DNA of 64,000 nt from contig JAVTVY010008073.1 in the NCBI GenBank assembly GCA_036873755.1, forward strand, positions 372,001-436,000. The letters are read 5' to 3'. Positions within the stretch are counted from its first letter, which is position 1. The number at the start of each line of letters is the position of its first letter. Source of the stretch: Hanleya hanleyi. Its lineage: Eukaryota; Mollusca; Polyplacophora; Lepidopleurida; Hanleyidae. A program made the position numbers and the translations under genes. This document shows positions 32,085 through 44,300 of the stretch, one piece after another. Under the pieces are notes generated by a model. It was not told the DNA's origin. It was given only the letters and a program-made list of their open reading frames with translations, and did not search any database.

Positions 32085-33459
32085 GAGACCAAAGATCCAC
32101 TTGTATTACTACTCATAGATAGTAGAGAAATTCATGTAGGACATATATATATATATATATATGTTCATTGGATCGGTGCAATTATCTTAGTCAACAATCA
32201 TTGAGGCAGACGGGAAAACACCAAACTTTCGACAAATGACGTAATCCAGTTGGAATTCCGAAACAATTCTAGACAAGTAATGGTGCACGTCATCAATCGT
32301 ACTCAATACGCCTACCGGCGAGTTTGTACAAAATACATTAGCTGGTAAAGGCTCATCCTCACTAAAACCAGGGGTATCTCTATCTGTATCCTTTGGCTCA
32401 CAAATAGAAACCTTGACGTGGTGAAGATGGTAAAGGCTACGAAGTAAACGTGTGTGAGGATAACGTCCCTGAAATACCCCTGCAGGGTTTTTTTTGCCTA
32501 CACAGTGAGCTATTAATTGTTGTCGTTCTGTATCGATCAGACAGTTTCAATGGACGCGCGGCCCGGTTTGCCTTCTCTGTTTCTTCTTATTTACTCGAAT
32601 GTCTGAACACGTTTCCCTCAGACTCTGCTTAACTATATCCATAAAGAGTCTGCTGTGTGCCAGATCAACAACTGGGGCAAATAATGTTACATCCTGTTTG
32701 TTTCTTCACTTTACTGTATTCCCCTACATGAATACATATATAGATACATAAAAATATAGAGGCCTACATATATCAATGATTATTAAATAACAATGCCATG
32801 TACAAACAATATTACAATAATCGCCAGACAATCATGCACATACCGTACCCGGTAGTTCTGTTTGGTTTTTGTTTGTTTGTTTGTTTGTTGTTGTTGTTGT
32901 TGTTTTTTTAGGCCTAATATTGTATCATGTTTGCTCAGAGAAAAATGTTTTAATGCTGATTATAGTTCAATTTGAATCCTGGACTTGCACTAAAATTGTT
33001 AATTCTTAGAAATTCGTCATTTTCTACCAATTATGTATTTTATTTATGTAGTTCTGTACGTGGGAGACGCGATAATAAGCTTGTCTTAACGCGCTCTCAA
33101 TTCACTTGAGATGAATAAATACTGTTTAATTAAAGCATGGAGTTAAAAACTCCATGATTAAACCAAGTTAATTCTTAGACGATATAGATCTGCGTCGAAA
33201 GCAGCTTTAAGTGCATTGACGCCTGGTTCAGAGCGGTTCCTTCTTCTGCTGATCGCTTTGCTGTATCTTCAGCATAGGAAATATTTGTAATCAATGATAG
33301 CAGGACTATTTTCTACCTGAAGTTGTCAAAACTATCATAAATATATAAGCATAATGGAATATTCTTGGAATCATGGGATGATTTGATGAATATTTAACAT
33401 ATACATGTTATATACCAGGTATCAATAGTTTAAACAAACGCCCCATGAAAAAAACGATA
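32085..33459. other. Non-coding stretch
   Basis: A TA dinucleotide run at 32139-32161 and a GTTT/TTG run at 32870-32905. No supported gene. Confidence 0.4.
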
Positions 33460-35040
33460 GGAACAAGTTCAAGTTCAAGTAAATTTTATTTTAAGACGAG
33501 GGAGTGTTCAACATAAAAACATTAGCTCTGAAGAGCTATTGGTCGTCTATAAAACATATTAACAATAACAGAAACAAGACATGGACATATATGTACACAC
33601 ACGACAATAGACGAAGCAGAACAAAATTGCAGCACATTCATGCGATTAGATAAAACTGGTATACTTTGTTAAGACATAACGTTCTAACACACTACATAAA
33701 AGTCGTATATATTGAGGATTAAATATTATTGATAAGAATATATCACATAACTTAAAATATATAAGTGATACATATAAGAACTAGCATGCAAACATATTTA
33801 TCTATAATATACGATAAAAGCATAAAGCATTCGGACAAGTACATATACAAACGAGTAATTTTACATCACATTGTGTTTACGAATGGACAAGATGACTATC
33901 TGCACATAGTATATTAGTGGCAGGAACAAGCGATGCATGAGCATGTTTTCCCATTCCATGATTGTATGAGCCTGGTAAATTGATTTAAGCTGGTAGCAGC
34001 TCTCATGCTATTAGGGAGCTCGTTCCATAGTTTGGCTGCAGCGTAACTAAAACTGCGGATACCATACCTTGTCGTCTTGACTCTTGGAATATCCAAGATA
34101 TTTACATATCTGAAAGAGTATGCCGACTCTTTCAGAGCAACAAGATCCTGAAGATATAAGGGGCTATTTCTATTCAATAATTTGAAAACCTCCAGCGCCA
34201 TTAGCCGTATACGGCGGATTCTTAATGATGGTAGGTTAGACAGTTCTAGGAGCTCATCATAACATTTTTCGTTATCTCCAAAGATAAAACGGATAGCACG
34301 CTCCTGAATCTTCTCTAATTTTTTAGTACATGCCTCATTGCAAAAGTGCCAAGTGAGAGGACAGTAATTAAAATTTGATAGGATAAAAGAATGATATATT
34401 GCAAGTTTCCCCGATTTCGATAGGTGATTTCTTATTCGTTTTAGAACATTTAGCTGTCTGGAGGCTTTCTTACACAAATCTGAGATATGGGAGTTGAAGT
34501 TTAACTGGAAGTCTAAGGACACACCCAGTAGTTTGACTTCCTTAGTGCAGACAACTTCAGAGTCTCCCAAGTTAAATGTTATATTTTTGTCATGTGTCTT
34601 TTTGCCGATGGCAAACGCCTGGAACTTATCTGGGTTGGCTTTCATTTTGTTATCGGAGAACCACTTGATAAGTATATGACTATCCTCTTCGAGGATTTTA
34701 ATCAACATTTCTAGGTTTACATGTGCATACGAGAGAGTATTATCATCGGCGTAGTTGTACAAGTCACTGCGTTCAACAAAAAGGAATATATCATTCAAGA
34801 AGATGTTGAACAGTACAGGTCCTAGGATTGATCCTTGTGGGACACCTTTAGAAATGGATTTCCATGAGCTGACGAAGGAATTAAGTCGAACACATTGTTT
34901 TCTATTTCCTAAGTAGTTACTTATCAATGAAACAGAGTTTTGTGTTAATCCATAGGCTTTAAGTTTAAGTAGGAGTAAATCATGAGGCAAACAGTCAAAG
35001 GCTTTTGAAAGGTCCATAAGGATCGCTGCAGGAAGCAGAA
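33460..35040 (-). pseudogene. 5'-truncated jockey/CR1-like LINE with a long open RT frame
   Basis: The minus-strand frame (stop at 33914) stays open for over 370 codons: 'MDLSKAFDCLPHDLLLLKLK', 'GVPQGSILGPVLFNIFLNDI', catalytic 'YADDNTL', 'KLLGVSLDFQLNFNSHI', 'FNYCPLTWHFC' and a C-terminal 'RYGIRSFSYAAAKLWNELP'. The N-terminal endonuclease and early RT are missing. The LINE starts abruptly near 35030 at a charged, repetitive junction. The 3' UTR ends near a CAAGTT/TTCAAG repeat at 33465-33485. The intact frame suggests recent insertion. Related to 10130-11223. Confidence 0.85.
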
Positions 35041-35345
35041 GAACGAAAGAGCAGAAGAGCAGAAGAAACAAGAGCAGCAGAACGAGCGGCTGAGCGCCAA
35101 AGGCCAATGTATCTGCCGCTGCTATTGGGGCAGCTTTATTATGTGACTTCAATTTTAGTGCAAGTCCGGAATGATCTTATTTGTTGCTATGCTTGCTTTG
35201 ATTATTCCGATTATTCCTCTTGCATTCTGACATTCGCCCTTTCGCGACCCTCCTAAGTGGAGCTCTTTGAGATAAAAGATAGAGAAGGTCCTGATTGATC
35301 GACTGCTTCCGGCGCATTCTTTCTCGAAAACAGAAAACCGAAAGA

Positions 35346-38300
35346 ATGCCAAACATCACAAAAGGGAGTTTTATCACGTTCACAGTCGGAATATCTCTTG
35401 GTTTCCTCCTTACTTACCTTATGATAAGTACAAATGATAATCTTAAACCCGTATATGTGTCTGATAGGAGACCAGCCGCTCTGCAGTTCGTCCCCGAGGA
35501 TCCACATTCACACGGCGAGATGGACGAATTCCGGGGTCCGGATAACTCGATGAACTGGCACGACTCGCATGCACATGGCCTTGACGGTAAAAAAAGAAAA
35601 AAAAAGAAGACACCTGGCTCTAAAAACTACGCTACTTCCCCCCAAAACCCGAATATTTGTGCGACCACATCCCACTAAACCATTTCTTTTAACTATCTGG
35701 CCGTTCTACAGCTCGCATACGGTACTTTAGTTAATGAATAATTTCCATTCATAATATTTAACCCAAGTTTGATAGGATCTTTTTATTTTTTTTTCAGCTG
35801 TGACAGTGTTAACAACTGCACTTTAATACATTTGTTTGAATGAAACCACAACTGATCCCATTTTCCTTTTGGAATAGATTAGCTGTGAAAATTGCCAAAA
35901 AACAGGCAATAAGTAACAGATCCTATTAAAATTTAGCTGACGATGAAGGAGTAGTATTCATTGATAAATGTAATGTGAGTTAAGTGTTGAATAGTTGAAA
36001 ACAAAAGTTGACTGGACTGAGATCGAGCAACCCAGTAATCCAGTTTTTGGGTGCGATAACTCTCTAAACCCAGCCAGACAATCTGTCTGAAATTATTCCC
36101 TTTCTGAGAGTTGGAGGAAGCTCGGACAACAGCTAGCTCCACAAGCCGACAAACAAATCATGGTGGTCTTTAATAGCATCCTGCATCATTGTCATAACAG
36201 GTTGGGCTCCATCACGGATTTAGCTAAAATAGGTAGATCGAACTTTTATAGCTACATCGAGCAATACGGAAGTGTCAAAAATGCGACCATGATAGCAGTT
36301 GTTGTTGTTGCAGGCGAAATCGCATTCCGGAAATCACACTGACAAATCCCCAACATCCCCATAGTCCATTTATGAAAAATGTGGCGATGCTCGCCCACGG
36401 ATTATTAATGTATTGATCATCTAAATATTCATATAGCCAGCAGAGAACAACGTTTACTTACCTCTTCTCTTTCAGCAATAACTGAACTTCTCCTCCAAAC
36501 ACCACCTCTTTCCTCCATCACGGGGCCGCCATTTGTGAAAATGAAAGCGAGGCTTTATGCACGGGAATTAATAATATGCCGAAATGTATCGGTAGAAGTC
36601 TGTATGGTGGGGCATTGGGTACCACAATAAAAAAAAAAGTCTAAACCAGTTTAATAATCGTCGAATAACATTTATAATTTTTATCTCAATTGAATATCAC
36701 ATGCAACTTATCAGGTGACCTCCACGTCATTAAACGTTTCGTCACTTCCTTGGTTACGTATTTACTGTTGTCGATAGACTGACTATTGAGGTGTACAAAT
36801 ATCAAGATGGAGGCGAGATGTGGTTGTAAAAACCATAATGAATTTTCAGCAGGTGGTGACACCAAGATTTATAAATTGTCAGGGAAAAAATTCAGAGTGA
36901 ATGTTGTAGAGGAACTGAGAAAGCAAGGTTTTTTGGGTCCCAGATGCAACTATTTGTGCGTGGGATGTTACAGTTACGCTGTGAAGAATTTCGACACAGA
37001 TTTGCCAACAAGTTCTAGTAAACGGCAAAGAGTGCTTCCTCCTGATGTTGCCAGAGTCATTCAACAGATAGAGGATGGCACCATAGAAGATGAGGCGTTA
37101 GCAGCTCTGGCAAGAGCAATCGGCCAATCCCAACATGCTAAAATTGTGCGTGACGCAGAGTCTTTGTCAGTCGACCAAACATACCAGAATATAGAACAAT
37201 TCAATATTAAAGCGTGGTTAAATGCCAGAAATGTTGTAGTGCGATCCTTTATGCAAGGCGTGGCTAATTTGGAAGACTTTTCTGCAACAGGCAAGAAGCT
37301 TTTTGCTCTCGTTGCAAGCCTCGACTGTTTATATTCCACTTGTTTTGTCAACCTCATCACTCCCCTCGAATTTGGCCTGCAATTGCTGAGTTATGTCCGT
37401 GGTGGGAACAAGGGGAATTGTAAGCTGAATGCCAAACTGTTACCATGTGGCAGCTACACCACAGTCCAGAGGTGGTTGGAGGGCCAATCACAGGCCCCAA
37501 ATGTGTGTCCTTCTGGCCATGATATTGTGTCATTCTTTGACAACAACCAAAAACTGGCAAGAAACTGGAGAGTACGCTACGATGCAAAAGCAGTTGTTAG
37601 TGTCATGACAAACATTATACATATATCCCCTTCTATTCAGACAACTCTCCAAGCAGTTCCAGAACTTTCACCCTCTTCTTGGTTGTACCAAACCTCTTTA
37701 ACCAATAAAGATATAGTAAACCTTATCTTCACACTGACAAAAGAGGCTGATAATCTCTTCAATGTATTGAGAAATGATTTTGTTACAAAAAGGCTGGAGA
37801 TGGTCTACCAGGAACAAATCAGTGGTAACAGGTTAGGGGCTGATGTAGTCGATAAAGTGTGTGCGGATCATAAGACAAATATTGGAGCAGGTGCAACTGA
37901 TGTTGATGAATATTCATTTATGGAACATGGCCACGCCAAAGACTCCCCGAAGGTAACCGTGGGTGAACCATGCTTTGTAAATCCGTGTTCGTACAACTCA
38001 ATACGTACTGTCATCGAGCACATCCTCGAGGCTTCTAAAGTTGGAGAAGAGCGCCAATGGACCATCATTGGAGCCGATGGTTTGCCATTTCTTCTTGCAT
38101 CGCGCCTCTTACAAAAGGAACCCCAATTACAGAATGTCCTACTCCAGCCAGGTCTAGGGCATTATGAAATAAACATGGTTAAGGCATCCTTCAAGCTGTT
38201 ATGGGAAGTCTGTCTGTCAGACTTAGCGAAAATGTTGGGTTACAATTCCATCAAGGCGCAAATGGCATGCAAGAATGCTGGCGATCACCACAAAGCTTGG

Positions 38301-41300
38301 CAGCTCTTGAAAATCTTTTTCAACGGTACCTGTGATGAACTATTGCGTCCGTTCGTTCGATCTTGCATAGCCTCTGGTCAAACTGTCAGTGTTCGTGGAT
38401 ATCGTCAATGGTGTTCTGAGGTGAAAAACCCAAATTACATCTTTCTAAAAGACGTCATCTTCACCTACATGCTGTCCTTGTTTCTCTTCCGCGCGGGCGT
38501 ACGTCGAAACAACGCTGATTGTATTCTCTCCAGTCGAGTGAAGTTTTCTAGTCTTTTTTATGGTCTTCACATGATCCATTATCAAGAAATCGACTTCATC
38601 GACCTCAAGACGCGAGTTCTTGCTCCTCCGCAGTTGCACGACTTCCAGAAAGCAAATGAGGCCTTCTCCATTTCCGGACACCCCAGCAAGGGTGAAGGAG
38701 GTGACTTTGTTCTGGAGGGTAAAAATCGAAGATGTAAGATGTGGATCCCACCGGGAATCCCAACGGAAGCTAGATGGCTAAGAGTGTGTAGAAACTTGGA
38801 CCGTTTAGATAAGGTATTTAGTTTTCTCCAATGAGTGTAACAGCTAAGGCCTAATGTCATCTGTAAGAAAACGATTGGTATCATGTGCAGGAAATTTATT
38901 AACATTTTTGAAATTTTAACAATAGGAATACTATACAAAAAAATAAAAAGTATAGACGCGTATGTCACAGTACTGAATTATTTACAAATATTTATTCATT
39001 TATTCACATAAAGCGGAATTTTCAACGTAACCACCGATTTCCAATCCAATTGGATTGGTCACTAATTCCAAACTAATTACTTCAGATTGTGATGAAGTAT
39101 TTGAACTATTTTTTGTGAAGTTCTCTGTGCAAAGGGCAATAAAAATTCACACCGTCCAAGGCTTCTTCCTTAGAACAAAAAAAACCAAAACAACTTGAAT
39201 GACACCAAAAGTCACATTTCGCATGTGAGCAGCCCACCCAAACTTGTCGCTTCTTTCCTTTCTCTTCATATATGCTGCCACATACACCACACCTGTAGGT
39301 TGTCACCGTTTTCCTGGCTTTCCTTTTACCCTTTCTTGTTGTCTCCTTCGATTCCGTTGGTGTGGGTGGGGGAAGATCGGTACTGCGCCTCTTTTTTGGA
39401 GGCGGCGATGGCAAACCTCCTTCATCTGATTGGGCAGAAATTCGTTCTGGTGTAGAAGCAGAACACACTAGGTGTTGTGATGTCAGAGGCACATCAGCCG
39501 GAAGCTCATCAATATTCGTCGGATGATGATCTATAAAAGACAACTACACGATATAAGCCAGGGCTCCATAGCAAAAGTCATACTAAGACGACGTAGCATG
39601 TTCATTTTTTTTGGCTAACCGCGGGCCTATATTTAACATGGCCGGTATAACGTTCAGCCCCCATCAAATATGCTCCGCGGCTCCTGTATTGAGCATGTAA
39701 AGCGGCTAAGATCAATTTTACAATTCTAGGCTTAAGTGGGATGTTATATTTTGTCACTGCGCGGATGTCCATCCAAGTATTCAATTATTACACCTTCAAT
39801 TTCTATACCAGACATGAATTGACTTCTTCTAACTTGCCTTCTTGAGTGTCATTTACACTCAAACTTTCCACCGGTTTCACATTGATTGTACATTCCTCTG
39901 TCATGTGTCGGATACGCCTCCCCACACCGACCTCTGTTTTCACAAATGACAACCACTGTGTATGGGTCAGAATATACAATTCCTCAATCTGAAAGTGAGA
40001 AAATGAGATGATAATTGCTAGTAAACTTGTGTAATAAAATGCTTTATATTATCTAGATCAGCATCACACTCCAAGAGATCCTGAACACCACCAGTCCGCA
40101 AAGGAAATGTGGAGAAAAGGTGCTTTATCACCCTGACTTAAGAAATGAAACCATTCGGTGGAGAGCGAAACTACGCAGTTGTGGTTATTTGGCTGAACCA
40201 AAAACATGTCGTCCACATACCTCCTCAACTGGGTTGCCCCTTGACAACGAGTTGTCATCATTTGCGGCGTTTTGCAAAGGCAATCGGGAGATTTTTCTGG
40301 AAGACATTGCCGCTGGAAAGGAACTTGGGAAAACACCACTTATCCCAATATTTGTCACTCCTGCGGACAGTACCAAATTCCACTCGATAACTTCCAAAAC
40401 AAAACCTCAAATTGAACATCTCATTCAGCAAGGACTGTCCACCATCCAAGAGGCTGGATTTATAGATGTTGCCGATAGACTTCGACACATGTGGAACAAG
40501 GACATCAAAACTCAAACGAAGGATGTCTATATCGCTTTCTACAGGGAATTATATAATGAGATGAAAGAAGTGGAAGATATCGATAATGGTGAGGGAGTAA
40601 CTATTGGCTCGGTTGAAACTGCAGATTCTATGTACTGGCTAGCGCTCGTCTGTGCGCTCTAGTCATCTCCACGTTATGTCCCAAAATTAACACCTCCACA
40701 CATTAAATAGTGTACTTCTGGGCCAATGAAATAGCGTACAAGCTTCTGGACCAATGAGCGCGTGGTGTTTATAATGGTTTCAACCCATACGTCTGTGCTA
40801 TTTCATAGCTGCATCATTGAGAAAACGATGAAGGGTAATGCCTTTACTAACACACGTGATTTCAGCGGATGGGCGACTGGGTCGTATACTTCCACTTTGC
40901 GCTAGCTATTAACCAATTAGAGTATTTTGAAGTGATGCTAGCTATAAACATATGTACTATATTTCCCCATTGTTCGAATGAAATGTCATTATTCAATTAA
41001 TGTATAAATATTACATGCAAATAAGTTACCTGGCCCCAGTTCAACAAAATCTCCTGTCTTTAATACATATGGCAAAGTGAAATTTCCCAACCAAGTACCT
41101 GATCAGCTGAAGTCACGGATCAGTGAACAGACAGGTTGTCCTTTGTTCACTCAATACCGGTAATGGGCAACTGGGGTAGCTGTTATGAACTCATAGACAC
41201 AAATATGGGACAATCTATTCCTGCTATATCAATGCATTATTTACCTTCTTAATTATACTGGGTAGCCGATTGTGAAGAGCCTGGCTTCTCTTCACGCTGT

Positions 41301-44300
41301 CCTCAATATATTCCAATTTCACTGGACCTTGGTGGTGTTGTTTTTGCCGCTGTGGTTGACCCTTCACATTTTTCCCCGGGTTATGTCTCTTATTTTGAAC
41401 AACATACGGTACATAGTCTTCCTACAAGTTGACGACGGATCATAAATCTCCATTGTAGATATCACTGTATATCGGCCTTCTCTTTTATATCATTTTAGAT
41501 ATCTCATTATCCGATGATGAAGCGGACGGTGAAGAAACTGATCAAGATTAAATTTTCATACTGCGAAACCTGCAGAAACAGGCAAATTTAGTAACTTCGG
41601 TAAGATTTTATTCATTAAATGGCGAAGTTCAACGCATTGTGATAATGAAATGTTTTCACAGCAACAGCGCAATACTTACCATTCTGTTCCAAACTAATTT
41701 TACAGATGTTGTTGTTGTTGTTTTTCTTGTATAATGATGTCAATTTTCAATATTTCTGTTCCCTCTCAACCGATCTTTTACTTGACTGTTTAAATATAAA
41801 GCTTCAACCAATGAAATCATGATCTAGTAATGACGTACAAGTTGGGAAAGATTTAATATTATAAATAGATAGTTTTTCATTAGTATCAGTCTTGTTTGCA
41901 TTTTGTATTGATGGCACACACTGCCACTCCGTACTTGAATTATTATATATTTCCGTAGCCTATTAATTCCCGTGCAAGACAACCGAGTGTGACGTCATTA
42001 ATGGCGGCGGCCAGTTTCAAAGTGTACGGTGGTGTTTGGAGGAGAAGTTCAGTTATTGCTGAAAGAGAAGAGGTAAGTAAACGTTGTTCTCTGCTGGCTA
42101 TATGAATATTTAGATGATCAATACATTAATAATCCGTGGGCGAGCATCGCCACATTTTTCATAAATGGACTATGGGGATGTTGGGGATTTGTCAGTGTGA
42201 TTTCCGGAATGCGATTTCGCCTGCAACAACAACAACTGCTATCATGGTCGCATTTTTGACACTTCCGTATTGCTCGATGTAGCTATAAAAGTTCGATCTA
42301 CCTATTTTAGCTAAATCCGTGATGGAGCCCAACCTGCATAAAACAAAACAACTCCCCTAGATTCTTACTTTCAAACCTCAAACACTTTACCTAATGATAT
42401 TCTATGCTCAGTAATAGTATGCATATCAAGGATTTCTCGGAAATGTAATTTAGTTGTGCGAGTCCAAAATATACAATGTACTGAAGCAGAATCACGTTTG
42501 TCCGAAATCTGATAATCTGATCCCATCTTTATTGGGTTGTCTACAAAAAATGACTTGTGAGTGGAATGAGAATCAAACTCGGACATGCCGGATCGAAGGC
42601 CTTAGTCTCTCATCAAATTTTACATACATGTACAACCCTGTGCAAATGGTGTCAACAAACATGTCGGTTTTGGAACTTGGATTTTGGGCCTTAGTGAGTT
42701 TGCTTCTGTGCATTATCAATTTTTGAGTCTAATTACATTTCCTAGATAGAATATCCTTGATATGGATCTTAGAATATCATATGGTAGGCTTTTCCAACCT
42801 TTCATATTGACAATGCAATCTCCACAGAATCTTGCCTTCATGATAGTAAGATCACAGCTCTCAAATTAGTGGGAGCCATGTCATATTTGACAGTAACGCT
42901 TCCTCTTACATGCTAAGTTTTCTATGTTGGTTTCATCAGTAAGGCATGGATCGTCTGTATTCCATTGTGTGTGCAATCCGGAGTCACTAAACTTTATGGG
43001 TCATCTTCCCACCTCTGTCCACTATTTTTATTGAGTTCAGAAAAGAGTTTGATTGGCTTAAGAAGCTAATGTCTGTGTAATGCCCCTTCAAAGACAAAAT
43101 GGACAGTTGAATTTTTCAAGCATATGGGTCACATGATCTGCAGGCTATAAACCTCAAAGTTAGTGTCACTCGTTGATGTTTGAAGATGGGTTACAGAGTT
43201 TCTCATGGCTAAGAAACCCTTTGACAAACTCAATAAAAATAGTGGACAGAGAGTGGGAAGAGTTTGTTTTATTACCAGGTAGAACCGAACTGTACATGCA
43301 GTTGAATATAGAGGATCCATGGCATGGTGACGGAATGAACGAAGACTTGAAAATATGGTTACCTCTTACATCTTCGCTCAAAGGCTCGAAGGAACTTTTT
43401 TGGTCGGACTGGCAACTTCATCAACAGTCAAACTCAAAAGTTTGACAGACCACCGGAACTTTATACAAGTGTATTCACATTAATAATACAGGAAGTCTAA
43501 CTCTCTTATATACTCATGGAAATATAGTGTGATCTTTTTGTCAAAATTTATGGTGACTGTGCTAAATAATTGAAGCGACCAGTTAACTAATTTTGCTAAT
43601 CAATTAATCAACTTGACTGAATACAACATCAATAGGGTTTGCATGCTTAGTTAGCCAAGATCTGTAAATTGTCACCCAGACATTAAAGTAATTATGAGCT
43701 GTTTTGACACAATATGAAAATTAAACAATGTCCCTTGAATGACTGACCAAGGAAGACAACTCATAGTGCCTAGTTTTGCAGTTGACTGAATTTGCATTCA
43801 TATGCAGCTACCGTGATGTGAAAGCATTATATGTATACAAGAATATATAAATATGATTGTGCCTCTCTAATATTTCAATCAATACAACCTTATCGATATC
43901 AAAATTTAACAAAAAAAAATAAAAAATTTAACAGTGACTGGGTGCTGTACTGGCTGGGCTGATCAGTGTCCAGGGTAATAGGAACTGTGAGCACTCTCGT
44001 GTTCTGGCACATGTAGGCACCGTCATGATATGACTGAAACAAGGTTGAAAACGACGTTAAACCCTACTACTCACTCACTCACTCAAAATTTAACAATGAC
44101 TAAATTTATCCATATCACATTTCAGGTGAATCAACGGCAGTAGCTGATGCACTCGCCCAGAAAGTTCGGGTTCTGTGTTGGATTTTAACACAACCTAAAA
44201 ACCATAAAACTAAAGCAATCCATGTGAGAGCGACCTGGGGTAAACGATGTAATATTTTGGTGTTTATGAGTTCACAGGATGACCCAGATTTACCCGCAGT

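Larger units (their letters stand above)
36200..42334. mobile_element. 6.1-kb autonomous DNA transposon with two interleaved genes, in C1GALT1 intron 1
   Basis: TIRs about 385 bp at 36200-36585 and 41950-42334 (outer end 'ggttgggctccatcacggat', inner end 'gcacgggaattaata'). The outer ~270 bp are nearly identical inverted copies; the inner part has diverged. Flanks 'gtcataaca' (36191-36199) and 'tgcataaaa' (42335-42343) agree at 6 of 9 positions, so a 9-bp duplication is possible but not proven. Inside are an intact 863-aa plus-strand gene and an intact 251-aa minus-strand PHD gene. Superfamily not recognised. Both genes appear intact, so the element may be active. Confidence 0.85.

Noticed and set aside
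28343..32090. A 6-bp target duplication for the deleted sibling element
   Set aside because: Flanks at the likely ends (cacgtt versus gagacc) do not match; the exact ends are uncertain.
36191..42343. A firm 9-bp target duplication (Mutator-type) for the C1GALT1 intron transposon
   Set aside because: The flanking 9-mers match at only 6 of 9 positions; suggestive at most.
43173..43445. 90-codon plus ORF in C1GALT1 intron 1 as an extra exon
   Set aside because: Exon 1 and exon 2 join in phase without it and it has no family motif.
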